Counted from the stretch's first letter, positions 49,388 to 60,464 are shown. The stretch is DNA of 64,000 bases from Bolinopsis microptera (GCF_026151205.1 NC_087075.1:5758858-5822857), one strand, 5' to 3'. A program made the numbers and translations. Notes: generated from the sequence alone by a model not told the origin.

Positions 49388-49994
49388 CTATTTGAACTCC
49401 TCGAAATTGGTGTGTCCGGTATCTTTAGCATGTTGCCTAGCAACCTTCTCTCCTGCCATTCCAATACCACACGTGCCGCATTTTAGGGTAAAGTTCGCTA
49501 AATCAGTGTAGTTGTGTGCCTGAGGTAGACGAGTCAGAGGCCTGCTTGAACAAGACAATTTGCCCTAATTTATATCAAGAAATATCAAGACCACAGAAAT
49601 AAATTGGTCGTTATAACTTATCGGACTTTATTTTAACGGACATTAATTGTACGCTGCGGGCCCCAGCGTTCATTTTAATGTCCGTTCAAATTAAGTCAGA
49701 CAATATAGTTAAATTAAATACATTAAATGAATGCCTTCAAGTGTTCATGTTTAATGTCTGTTCAGAATTCATGGAATTTCCGGTCAAATAACGTCCGATT
49801 TGACATACGTTGCATGCCACTCTGATATTTGGGATACGTAACATGTATCAACGTCCGATAAGGTATAAATACGTTTACCTTTTTAGCATTAGCAGCAACC
49901 AGCATGGCGGCAGCTTCAATATCAGAGTCTTGAAGAGGAAATACAGTTACTTGTCCTGTAGGGCTGGGTTCGTAGAGCGGGTCGTAGTGGATAC
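49388..49994 (-). CDS. yod1: YOD1/OTU1-like deubiquitinase, last two exons
   Basis: On the minus strand, exon 49994-49879 follows an acceptor (TTAACCGCAG) and ends at an AAAAG|GTAAAC donor. It joins in phase to exon 49519-49388, which ends in TAG. Together they encode about 82 residues: IHYDPLYEP, FPLQDSDIEAAAMLVAANAK, NYTDLANFTLKCGTCGIGMA and QHAKDTGHTNFEEF. This is the end of the OTU catalytic domain, whose histidine lies in the IHYDP motif, followed by the C-terminal C2H2 zinc finger (C-x2-C...H-x5-H) of YOD1/OTU1, the ubiquitin thioesterase that works with p97/VCP in ER-associated degradation. The exon with the catalytic cysteine and the N-terminal UBX-like domain was not found up to 64000. 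They may lie beyond a long, transposon-filled intron, or the gene may be truncated. Confidence 0.85.
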
Positions 49995-50544
49995 CTGCGG
50001 TTAATCTTAGTTATATATATATCTAGTACTACTACTTACTAATTACTAATTAATTACTAATTACTAATTTATAATCTAGTACTAATACTTGTCCCTGATT
50101 TCATTGATACAACTCGACTTGGGCACTAGTTTCCGTGACAGCTCCATCGCCGATAAACTATTAATTAATCCCAGTTGTAGCATTAAAAAATGTAACATTA
50201 CGTATAGATTACTTTTGTTTAATCAATTTGTTGATGAGTTTATTGATTTTGAACTATATACTGGTAACCATATCACTACGAATGAACCGTTATCTCAATA
50301 CACAGTACATGTATCATGTAAAATGAGCTCAAACCAGATTCGGTATCATCATTAGATGGGCGGTAGTGACATCAATGTTGGCCTGGTGTAACAGTCTGTG
50401 TAACAGTGTGTGTAACAGTGTGTGTCACAGTGTGTGTAACAGTGTGTGTAACAGTGTGTGTAACAACTAACAGTGTGTGTAAACTGTAAAATTATCTAGA
50501 TATTTGTACAGCAGGCCAGCAGGGCCCCGGTTAGACCAGACAAT
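49995..50544. other. intron or flank of the YOD1-like gene
   Basis: No further YOD1 exon seen. A GTAACAGTGTGTGT minisatellite lies at 50390-50475, and TACTAATTACTAATT repeats at 50030-50070. Confidence 0.5.
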
Positions 50545-51010
50545 AGCTCAGACAGTTAGAGAATAGAGAGTCTATTTACTTTGAATACTTTGGAGATAAT
50601 CGTACATTCTTGTACGGGGTTATCTAATAGTTTGACAGCCCTTGCAGCATTGCTGCTGCCTTATTCATACTCCAGTCCAGCAAAGAATTACCATTCAGAT
50701 TGTCTCGGGGACAATTGTCTCTGGGGACTATTAGAGAACAACGGGGCATGATTAGATAACATTAAAAAACATGATCTCGCCGGCAAGCCTTATTAATGCT
50801 GCTGTTCTTCATATTGATGTTCTGCCAGCTACACCAACAAGCTATGGTTAACAAGGGCACCACAAAATAAAGCAATAGCTAAGACAGTTAGATACTGGAT
50901 AGTCGGATTGTCCCGGGGCACAATTAGAGAACACTAAATAAACATGATCTGCATCCTTCCCGGCAAGCTCGCTTTATAGTGTTGCTGTTCCTCATTTATC
51001 TTCTGCCCCC
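50545..51010. repeat. tandem duplication of about 230 bp
   Basis: Two diverged direct copies share CAATAGCTnAGACAGTTAGA, GATTGTCnCGGGGnACAATT, AACATGATCT and the CCGGCAAGC landmark, starting near 50545 and 50868. Non-coding; probably a dispersed transposon fragment. Confidence 0.7.
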
Positions 51011-51293
51011 TTTTATCATGCTCCTTTTGCCACCTACATGATATAACAGCTAACTTAAAGGAGCTAGGGTAACCGTAAAGGTGCAGAAACATATTTTGGT
51101 AGTTCCCTAGATCTGATGAGAGTTGTATTTGGGAGAGAAAAAGGCCGTATCCAGTACGCAGGATATTTTTATGTAGCAAGGCCTACCGGACAACTGAACC
51201 CAGTTTGGACTTTTTCTAGACAGGGTAGCTTGGGAAAATAATCTTAAACCCTACCTAATTAACTTTAAAACGAAAACTGAACCCAATCGTCAG

Positions 51294-51990
51294 TTAGAAA
51301 TAACTAACAGATAAACAGGTTTCCAAATACCGCTCTAGTTTAGCTGCTGCCTGGTTTCTAGTTATAATATTCAACAAAAATATATACGTCTTGTCAGAAA
51401 GTAGAGCGGACACCAAAGGGATGCACTTCTTATCGATGACAGCGTGGATAGAGTAACTCTGTGGGATATCCTAAGGCAGACATATTACGTTCCATCGGCA
51501 ATCCAAATAGGGTTGTCTCCGAGGATTTTGAGGTTCCGAGGAGTAGAGAAGAGTATCATTCTGGATCCATCGTCAGTCACTCCGTCAAAGAGGACGAAGA
51601 TCTCCTCTCTCAGTGAAGTCTGGCAAGTAGGTGGTAGGACGAAGTCTGTTGAGATAGGTGCTTCGGAATGATTGGCAGATCCGGACTTTGTTGCTCGTGA
51701 TCTTTGGACAATTCTCGCGAGGGACTCTAGTTTTGGTAGTTCCACGTTGATTTCGGGTGGGCATGTACGGCTTCGGTGAGGAGGTTTTGTGTTGCTGAGA
51801 GGTGTTGGTCGGCAGCTTTCCGCTTCAATTCTGCTCTGAACTCTGCTTTCTCAGCTACTAAGACACGGTTTACTGGTGTTTGTGAGTAGTGAGCTACTAG
51901 TTCACTAATGATGCAGCTTGGTAATATTGACCCCAGGCAAAGACCTGCAACCTATTCGCCCCATTCACCCAGCCTCATAATATGGCCAAG
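51294..51990 (-). pseudogene. broken MULE/FLYWCH-type transposase
   Basis: Minus-strand segments in different frames line up with one transposon protein: VAGLCLGSILPSCIISELVA and KAEFRAELKRKAADQHLSAT first, then NVELPKLESLARIVQRSRAT, then LREEIFVLFDGVTDDGSRMI with NPIWIADGT, then (after a frameshift) IDKKCIPLVSALLSDKTYIF, ending at a stop near 51294. The WIADGT block followed by a PLVSALLxDKTxxxY-like block is typical of the MULE transposase core found beside FLYWCH zinc fingers. At least two frameshifts and an internal stop make it inactive. Confidence 0.7.
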
Positions 51991-52069
51991 TCAACTGGGG
52001 ATCTTACCCTTTTTAAGTGAGTGGGCTTACCTCAACTAATGGTATTGTAGTAGCGAATAGCCTGTTGTG

Positions 52070-52300
52070 ATCTGTATTCTCGGCTTCCTCCTTTAATCAC
52101 ATAATCCTCCCGGCTGTTAGAGGGTCATTACACCATTACGCCGCAAACACTAAACTAGGTCCAACTCCAAAGAAATGGAATAAAAATAGAACAACAGTGC
52201 AGCAAGACTCTTTTATTATTTCTACTGTCTCACGCTTAGTTTGCCAGTTCGTTTGCTTTTAGTTTATCAGAATGAAATTCAAATACACTTGCCCTGAAAA
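52070..52300. repeat. dispersed repeat shared with 46430-46700
   Basis: Direct-orientation copy of the repeat near 46.5 kb, with TCTCGGCTTCC, AATCACATAATCC, AATAGAACAACAG and AGTTCGTTTGCTTTTAGTTT in the same order. Non-coding. Probably part of an unclassified transposon family. Confidence 0.7.
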
Positions 52301-52999
52301 AAATGGGAGCTCTAGCTACACTCAGTTGACTGAGATATTTATAAAGATTATAAACCCAGCAAATGATAATTCTATGGGTATTTGGGGGCGGTAATTTTGG
52401 AAAAAAAGGCTCACAGATCCATTTTGTTAAAGCCTTTTCAATTTTAGAGTATCATGTTGACTAGTATAGACTAGTATAGACTAATATAGACTAATATAGA
52501 CTAGTATAGACTATTATAGACTATTATAGACTATTATAGACTAGTATAGACTAATATAGACTAGTATAGACTAATATAGACTAGTATAGACTAATATAGA
52601 CTAGTATAGATACTCTTATTTCTAGAGCCCCATATCAACAGGACTAATAGAGTCCCATAGAGTAATAGCATTGCCGTACGACTGTAATAACACCCTTGTC
52701 AATTGTCATCATCTTACTATAATATATAAAGCGAGACGATATATGAAACTATGCGTGGTGTAGCTTGTTGGGATAGTATAGGAATTCTAGTTCCTATAGT
52801 TGGGAATGAGGTAGTTGTCTGTTCACAGATCGCCCTCTAAACTTACAAGGAAATATTTCCTGTATATCCTTGTTATATATACTATATTAGCAACATTTGA
52901 CAAAGCATAGTGTGGAGTGAGCTATGTTCCCATAGAGAACCCGGTGGATGTCCTTGCTGTACGGCAGTGTTAAACAAAGAACTGAAACCTAGGTGTTCC
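52301..52999. other. 10-bp array and foldback-repeat copy
   Basis: TAGTATAGAC and variants repeat about 16 times at 52458-52615. The last 50 bases (52958 on) belong to the foldback family also seen at 23680-24010. Confidence 0.8.
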
Positions 53000-53007
53000 G
53001 TTCAGGT

Positions 53008-54898
53008 TAGGCTATCCACTCCGATAATCATAACCGATAATTGTCTCCGATAATTCGTTTAAAAAAGTTATCTGTTTATCTAGATAAAACATATTTTTAT
53101 CGGTATAAAAATTCACTAGATATTATCGAAAATACTGCCACAATACCGTACAATTGTAAAGAACTATTAGTGTTTTTGCCTTCCCAAGTAATCCAAGAAA
53201 CAGTCCCAAACGTCTTCTAGTATAATAGAAGAGGTAATTTACTTAGATGTGAGCTTAAGAGGTTTATTTACATTTGTATACCTATGGAACTGTAGAACTG
53301 TATGAACTGTTGAAATCCAGAGAAGGTTATTGACATTGTTCTCTTGTATTGAGGTACTGGCGTTTTACCTTATAATCATTCTGGAGATGGGAACGAGCAT
53401 GTTACTGTTAACAAGAGTCAAAAATACCGGCAGGGCACTCAATTGAATTCCGTAAGTGTTCTGGGCGTGAAACATTGTCTTCAGGAGAAGGAATCTGTTG
53501 CTCCAAGTTATCAACAGAATAAGAAAACGGTTCACTGAATCACTTTAAATGCTTTACTGTTTCGAGGAGATTTGGTATTTGGTGCACTACTGTTCTCAGG
53601 AGAAGGAAACCGTTGGTCTACTGTTTTGAAGAGAACTAGTACACTACTGTTCTCAGGAGAAGGAAACCGTCTGTCTACTGTTTTTGAAGAGAACTGGTAC
53701 ACTACTGTTCTCAGGAGAAGGAAACCCTAGTCCCTAGGTCTACTGTTTTGAAGAGAACTGGTAGTACACTACTGTTCTCAGGAGAAGAACACCGGTGGTC
53801 TACTGTTTTGAAGAGAACTATTGCGTTACTGTTCTCAGGAGAAGAAAAACGGTGGTCTACTGTTTTGAGGAGAACTACTAGTGCGTTACTGTTCTCAGGA
53901 GAAGAAAACCAGTGGGGTCTACTGTTTTGAAGAGAACTACTGCGTTACTGTTCTCAGGAGAAGGAAACCGTCTGTCTACTGTTTTGAAGAGAACTGGTAC
54001 ACTACTGTTCTCAGGAGAAGGAAACCCTAGGTCTACTGTTTTGAAGAGAACTGGTAGTACACTACTGTTCTCAGGAGAAGAACACCGGTGGTCTACTGTT
54101 TTGAAGAGAACTATTGCGTTACTGTTCTCAGGAGAAGAAAAACGGTGGTCTACTGTTTTGAGGAGAACTACTAGTGCGTTACTGTTCTCAGGAGAAGAAA
54201 ACCAGTGGGGTCTACTGTTTTGAAGAGAACTACTGCGTTACTGTTCTCAGGAGAAGGAAACCGTTTGTCTACTGTTTTGAAGAGAACTGGTACACTACTG
54301 TTCTCAGGAGAAGGAAACCCTAGGTCTACTGTTTTGAAGAGAACTGGTAGTACACTACTGTTCTCAGGAGAAGAACACCGGTGGTCTACTGTTTTGAAGA
54401 GAACTATTGCGTTACTGTTCTCAGGAGTAGAAAAACGGTGGTCTACTGTTTTGAGGAGAACTACTAGTGCGTTACTGTTCTCAGGAGAAGAAAACCAGTG
54501 GGGTCTACTGTTTTGAAGAGAACTACTGCGTTACTGTTCTCAGGAGAAGGAAACCGTCTGTCTACTGTTTTAAAGAGAACTGGTACACTACTGTTCTTAG
54601 GAGAAGAAAACCGTTTGTCTACTGTTTTGAAGAAAACTGGTGCACTTCTGCTCCCCGGAGAAGAAAACTGATGCTCTAATATTTTCAAAAGAAAGGAAGT
54701 GGTACTTTAAAAAGATTACTGGTAAACAGTAATAAAAGTCGACAATTAGTTTTTGCGAAATTTGGAAAACATTTTGGCTTTGGCCTTCACCATAAAAATT
54801 ATCGGTTTTATCGGTTTTATCTAGATAAAACCTAAATCTTTATCTGTTTATCTAGATAAAAGATTTCATACCGATAATGGATAGCCTAGTTCAGGTCC
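53008..54898. mobile_element. hAT-like non-autonomous element
   Basis: Perfect 10-bp terminal inverted repeats TAGGCTATCC...GGATAGCCTA are bounded by the 8-bp target duplication GTTCAGGT (53000-53007 and 54899-54906). TATCTAGATAAAA and CCGATAAT motifs recur near both ends. An 8-bp duplication and a TAG-type tip fit the hAT superfamily. The host sequence is a foldback repeat whose copy at 23.7 kb is uninterrupted at the same position, which confirms the boundaries. The interior is a tandem array, without transposase, so it depends on an enzyme coded elsewhere. Confidence 0.92.
53560..54690. repeat. 58-bp units in a 293-bp higher-order repeat
   Basis: Units of about 58 bp (GTCTACTGTTTTGAAGAGAA, then TACACTACTGTTCTCAGGAG, then AAGGAAACC) are organised in blocks of five. 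The block of 293 bp is repeated, for example at 53912 and 54205. Frames through it (VLKRTxxLLFSGE) stay open but are repeat artefacts. Confidence 0.93.
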
Positions 54899-56093
54899 TT
54901 CACACTCTGCTTTTGTCTAGTTCTAATGTACCGTCACAATAGTGACTTTAATATATCTAATAGGGGGGGGGGGGCCAATGGCATAAAATGGCATAAAATG
55001 GCATAAGATGGAGACTTTTTCTATGGAGAAAATGGAAAAACCCATGAGTAATTCTCCATTTTCTCCATTTTATGCCATGAATTTTGTCTTCGAAATTTCA
55101 TCTTTAACACCATTTAACACCTAAATTGGACATCCTAACATGTTTATTTACGCTTACTAGGGGCGTAACAAGCTTTTTGAAAGCTCATAGTAGGCTACTA
55201 GATGCTTATACTAGGTTAGTAGAGGCACACTTCAGGCAAACTCATAATTACTCAAGCCTAGTGTAAAGTTATTTCTACAGGCTACAGCAGGAGTGAGTAA
55301 TAGGGGAGAGTAATAGGCACTGAGAAGTGAGACCTACAATCTACATCCTCGACAGTCGAAACAAGCTCGCACTGCAAAGGGGAGGCCTGCCTTCCGAGAT
55401 CACATTACCAGGGGAAAGCCTCGAGTCCAAATTTGTGTATCGAGGGGTAGGTGCAGACTTCGATAAACCGAAAAACCAAAAAAATATTTTCGGCTTATAA
55501 TGAAGAGGGTAGCATGAAACGTGGAGAAAAGTGGTTTTTAGAAAAACTTTGAAAAATTTTGACTTAGAAAATTTTCGGCCCGAGTCATTCTCGATACGTA
55601 CCTCTCGTATCGAGAGCTCCCGATTCCGAGCTCGTGTTGCAAAGGGGAGGCCTGCCTTCCGAGATCGCATTACCAGGGGGAAGCCTCGAGTCCAAAATTG
55701 TGTACCGAGGCGTAATTTTCTAAGTCAAAATTTTTCAAATTTTTTCTGAAAACCGCTTTTCTCCACGTTTCATGCTCCTCTGTTCATTATTGGCCGAAAA
55801 TATTTTTTCGGTTTTTCGAAGTCCACACCTTCCACAATTTTGGACTCGAAGTAATGCGATCTCGGAAGGCAGGCCTCCCCTTTGCAACACGAGCTCGGAA
55901 TCGGGAGCTCTCGATACGGGAGGTACGTATCGAAAATGACTCGGACCGAACATTTTCTAAGTCAACATTTTTCAAACTTTTCTGAAAACCACTTTTCTCC
56001 ATGTTTCATGATACTCTGTTCATTATTGGCCGAAAATATCTTTTTTTTAAATAATTTTTCTCGAAATTCTAAATTTTTCAGGTTTTCAATGGC

Positions 56094-56173
56094 ATAAAAT
56101 GGCATAAAAAAATGGAAAAACCTATGAGTAATTCTCCATTTTCTCCATTTATGCCATTGCCCCCCCCCCCCCC
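56094..56173. mobile_element. internal extra right terminus
   Basis: TCAATGGCATAAAATGGCAT, then the same hairpin block and CCATTTATGCCATTG with 14 C, duplicate the outer right end at 59295-59433. Its right flank (AAGCAGCA) does not match the outer target duplication, so this is not a simple separate insertion starting at 54963. Confidence 0.8.
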
Positions 56174-57370
56174 AAGCAGCAAATGTTATATTTTGAGGGC
56201 TATTTTCTTTGTCGAGATCGAGAGGGACGGGCCTAATAAGTAAGGACATATCCTTTATATGCAACCATATGAAGCATCGCATATCACATTGGCCTATCGT
56301 TTCCGCCGTATAGTGGCCTCACTTTATACTGGTGACCTTATATTGAATAACATTACAGCTTTAAGTTTAGGGACGCAACACTCGCCATTTTCTTACATCT
56401 CTTGCCTGGCGGAGTAAGTCTACCATCTCGTACCTAAAAATAGAGTTATTCCACCAACCAGAGCTCTCAGAGTTAATTAAGAAAGCGAGGTTACGATTGG
56501 CTTAGGGCAATGGTTAGTAAACATCCGGGTTAATGCGAAGCATCTTCTGTAGCATTAAATGAGGACAAGCTCTCTAGTCTATATTGCGATCACTACATCT
56601 TAGTTTAACCGTATGAGTTTGTGTTCAATTCAACAGCTCTCACACTATATGATTGTTTGTGATGTGACATAGACATCATAAACTTTCGCACAGACAGGAA
56701 TTCAATTCGAAAACATTTGACCATCTTGCACAAGCAAAAGGCCTAAAAGCAATTTGGCAACAGAGATCATAAAATTATATGTTAGGGCTTGGCAACAGGT
56801 GAAATAAGTGTAAATTGTAGGCACTCGGAAAAAATTTCGGATATTTGCTTTCAAGATTAATATCTTACAATGAGAAATGATAAATCTAGTCAAGTTTCGT
56901 TGTACAGTGAACTTCAAGTCTGGCCACCAAATAATGGGAAACTTCCTCGCTTCCCGCTACACTGGGAAGCTAACTGCAATCCTGCTATTCCACCAGGAAG
57001 CTTTCTCTTCTAACCTTAAAAGCTTAAAGATAATGATGTAGAGGGGGATGATTAGTAGAGGTGGTTAGCAATCTGATCGTTGCGATGTAGCAGAAAAAAG
57101 CAAACCAAAGAGCGCAAAAAGTGATTTATAACCAAATTCAGAAAATTGTCTTACCCATCACCTGACGGCTGACACCTATGTACCGTGTGCTTCCGGATTT
57201 ATTCTGGAAACCCATATTGGAGGAGACCACCCGATCCACAACTGCAACTTGATAACTTTAGCGCAAAAATTGGCAAACAAAAGACCAAAGTAGGTGTCCA
57301 ATTTATATCTTTCCTTGAACGTGTGTAGCCAAAATGACTGATGCATGTTTGTCAATATCTCTACAACTAA

Positions 57371-58609
57371 ACATTTAAGGGTTTATATTGCTTTATCAAA
57401 AGGAAGACACGAGCCGCTACTAAAGCCCTGCGTGACGCCACCCTCAAAGTCAGAGAGGTCGAGACGAGTATACAAGAACAGTTTGTGAACAACCAAATCG
57501 ACCAGGTTGATCAATTGTTCATGCCGCAACCCATAAACAACCCAGGGTTTGCACCATGGCAGACAAAGTCAAACAGTTCCGGTATCGCGTGGAAACTAAT
57601 TAATGATCTGACAGATCGTAAACCTAAATCTATGTCACCTCTACCTGGATATAGAAACAAGGCAGAACGATCAAAGGCGTGGACTGACCACTACAGCAAA
57701 CTGCTCTACAACCCTGCTGACTCCACCAGAATGAACAGCATCAGAATGGACAGCATTGATGTTTCTGAACCAGAGCTCCCTATTCTGACGTCTCCATTCA
57801 CAGCAGATGAACTATCAACAGCCCTTAAGCAGACAAAGGACACGTATGGTCATGACGGCATACCTTCGCTTCTTTACAAGTGTGTTGACTTGAACACCAC
57901 GTTACTCTCCTTGTTCAACAACATGTTGGCCACTGGTAAAGCCCCGGAAGAACTGCTTGTCACCGCGATTCTCCCTATACCGAAAGGTGCTAAAAGGTTA
58001 TGTCCTGAAAACAGCAGAGGCATATCCATCCTTCCTGTTGCCACCAAGATCTACAACAGGCTGCTTCTCAATCGTATCAGAACTCATATTGAACCTCGCT
58101 TACGGTACAACCAGAATGGTTTCCGTCCTGGAAGGGGCACTCGTGAACAGATCTTGGCCCTTAGGCGAATAATTGAAGAAGTCATCAACTTCCAGCTCCC
58201 CTGCGTCATCTCCTTCATTGATTTCTCTAAGGCGTTTGATTGCATCTTTAGATCTCATCTTCCTAACATTCTGGCGTCCTATGGCTTCCCTAAGATAATA
58301 ATCAAAGCCATTATGTCCCTTTACATCAACACCAAAGCCAAGATCATGACCCCTGAAGGTACAACTCTTGAATTCCTGACCAACCTTGGAATTCTCCAGG
58401 GCGATGTTCTTGCTCCGCTTATCTTCATTATCGTCCTGGACTTCATTCTTAGACTGGCAATAGGTCCACACGATGGGCTTAAAGTAGGTTGTGATTACAT
58501 AGCAGATTTGGACTTCGCCGATGACTTAGCTACAATCACACCCAGCTTCAGCGATAAAATTGTGAAGGTGTGGACTTCGAAAAACCGAAAAAATATTTTC
58601 GGCAAATAA
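57371..58609 (+). pseudogene. truncated non-LTR reverse transcriptase
   Basis: A frame open from 57371 (after TAA) to 58609. It reads RATKALRDATLKVREVETSI-like helical sequence, then RT motifs in order: PKG near ILPIPKGAK, RGISILPVATKIYNRLLLNR, NQNGFRPGRGTREQI, the first catalytic block FIDFSKAFD, GILQGDVLAP, and the active-site FADD at about 58518-58529. Order and spacing fit LINE-type reverse transcriptases. Shortly after FADD, at 58567, the frame runs into the flanking transposon repeat (KVWTSKNRKNIFGK), so the thumb and C-terminal parts are lost. The endonuclease part is also missing; related coding sequence may exist at 57150-57290. Probably inactive. Confidence 0.85.
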
Positions 58610-59538
58610 TGAACAGAGTAGCATGAAACGTGGAGAAAAGCGGTTTTCAGAAAAAATTTGAAAAATTTTGACCCAAAAAATATTTTCGGCTTATAATGAA
58701 CAAGGTAGCATGAAACGTGGAGAAAAGTGTTTTTCAGAAAAACTTTGAAAAATTTTGACTTAAAAAATTACCCCTCGGTACACAATTTTGAACTCGAGGC
58801 TTCCCCCTGGTAATGCGATCTCGGAAGGCAGGCCTCCCCTTTGCAACACGAGCTCGGAATCGGGAGCTCTCGATACGGGAGGTACGTATCGAAAATGACT
58901 CGGACCGAACATTTTTTAAGTCAACATTTTTCAAACTTTTCTGAAAACCACTTTTCTCCATGTTTCATGATACTCTGTTCATTATTGGCCGAAAATATTT
59001 TTTCGGTTTTTCGAAGTCCACACCTTCCCCTCGATACACAATTTTGAACTCGAGGTAATGCGATCTCGGAAGGCAGGCCTCTCCTTTGCAACAGGAGCTC
59101 GGAATCGGGAGCCCTCGATACGGGAGGTACGTATTGTAAATGACTCGGACCGAACATTTTCTAAGTCAACATTTTTCAAAGTTTTTCTGAAAACCACTTT
59201 TCTCCATGTTTCATGATACTCTGTTCATTATTGGCCGAAAATACATCTTTTTTTTTAATAATTTTTCTCGAAATTCTAAATTTTTCAGGTTTTCAATGGC
59301 ATAAAATGGCATAAAATAGCATAAAATGGCATAAAATGGCATAAAATGGAGACTATTTCTATGGAGAAAATGGAAAAACCTATGAGTAATTCTCCATTTT
59401 CTCCATTTATGCCATTGGCCCCCCCCCCCCCCCATCTAATATATATGTTTTCCGTACCATTTTACTGACACCACGGTATCAACTTTAGCACGACTTTCCG
59501 CAAAAACCTTAAAAGATATACAACTTAAACTTTTTTGA

Positions 59539-59990
59539 CTCGGCTTATGAGTTGTTCCCTCATTAATTAATTTACTACCGGTGTTTTAGGTTATAAATAC
59601 AGAAAAGTAACCGTGGGCCAGTGAGCCACAGCTTTAATTATCGGTTTTATTCAGTACTTAAAAGTCTTAACATACGTCGTTCAGGCATGGCTCCCCAGTG
59701 CAGTGGAGCCATGCTTGAACGACAAGTGATATAACAAATGACATTGAACCGTTTCATTTAATATTAGATCACCTGTACACTTTTTCCGTGCTCAACCTGT
59801 GCATTACAGATCTTAACCACGCGGTCTATTAGCGCACCCGTGCCTCGGCTTATGAGTTTTTCTCTCATTAATTAATTTACTACCGGTGTCTTAGGTTATA
59901 AATACAGAAAAGTAACCGTGGGCCAGTGAGCCACAGCTTTAAATAATTATCAGTTTTATTCAGTACTTAAAGGTCTTAACATACGTTTGT
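59539..59990 (+). promoter_or_regulatory. duplicated TATA-containing module and hairpin
   Basis: Two direct copies of about 145 bp (59539-59686 and 59842-59990) share CTCGGCTTATGAGTT, CATTAATTAATTTACTACCG, TTATAAATACAGAAAAGTAA and CCGTGGGCCAGTGAGCCACA. Each has a TATAAATA at 59592 and 59897. Between them, CGTTCAGGCATGGCTCC at about 59680 is mirrored by GGAGCCATGCTTGAACG. The GPCR-like reading frame follows about 50 bp after the second copy, so this may be its promoter. Confidence 0.5.
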
Positions 59991-60039
59991 GATAATTTGT
60001 TTGAGACTTCGATCCTGGAAACTACTCAGTACAGAATTT

Positions 60040-60309
60040 ATGATGGCTTGCTAGTTCGGGTTCTTTGCCTGCTTTGTGATCGGACTGCCGGGAAACTGTC
60101 TAGCTTTGAGATATTTCGTCCACACAAAAAAACGAAATCTGTCAACTCTTCTTTACATAGTTGCCTGTTCTACTTCTATTAATATTCATATAGGTCCCTC
60201 CGTCATTCACCTTCTACTAGCTTTTAATCTGTTGAACACCACTTTAGAGTTAGACGGGTTCCTGCTAGTTAACTTTAAGGCGTTGATACTTTTTATTAGC
60301 CTGATTTAA
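60040..60309 (+). pseudogene. rhodopsin-like GPCR fragment
   Basis: ATG ATG GCT TGC TAG at 60040 is followed in frame by an open stretch to TAA at 60307. It translates FGFFACFVIGLPGNCLALRY, then FVHTKKRNLSTLLYIVACST and a second hydrophobic stretch IHIGPSVIHLLLAF. The GLPGNxLALRYF pattern with a basic loop and a second helix is typical of TM1-TM2 in rhodopsin-class GPCRs. The early TAG and the loss of TM3-TM7 indicate a relic, unless the TAG is removed by splicing (CTAG|TTCGGG is a weak acceptor). Confidence 0.6.
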
Positions 60310-60464
60310 CATTGCGTTTTTGATTTGTCGATAACTTTTCGATAAATAATAATATTAACAATACCATATTACATTAGCGACGTTAAGGCGAAACTAGAAA
60401 TCAGTCAAGGTCAAATAACTCTCAAGAACGAGACAAGAACGAGACACGACTCGACTTCGACATA

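Larger units (their letters stand above)
54963..59433. mobile_element. composite G-run/C-run element with RT cargo
   Basis: The 8-bp target duplication ATCTAATA lies at 54955-54962 and 59434-59441. The left tip is twelve G then CCAATGGCATAAAATGGCAT; the right tip is ATGCCATTGG and about 15 C. Direct subterminal blocks of 10-bp units GGCATAAAAT lead into GGAGACTnTTTCTATGGAG and an ATTCTCCATTTTCTCCAT hairpin. A second right end lies inside at 56094-56173. Between the ends are inverted copies of a roughly 350-bp segment with GGGGAGGCCTGCCTTCCGAG and CATGAAACGTGGAGAAAAG motifs (55340-55990 and 58567-59270), and a truncated reverse transcriptase gene. Confidence 0.88.

Noticed and set aside
53748-54688. 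Repeated 103-codon frames with VLKRT and LLFSGE motifs
   Set aside because: They follow the 293-bp higher-order repeat inside a transposon; no independent sign of coding.
55341-56002. Overlapping arginine/serine-rich ORFs around 55.3-56.0 and 58.7-59.2 kb
   Set aside because: They are the same inverted repeat read on both strands; the similar ORFs at the two places are copies of the repeat, not a protein family.
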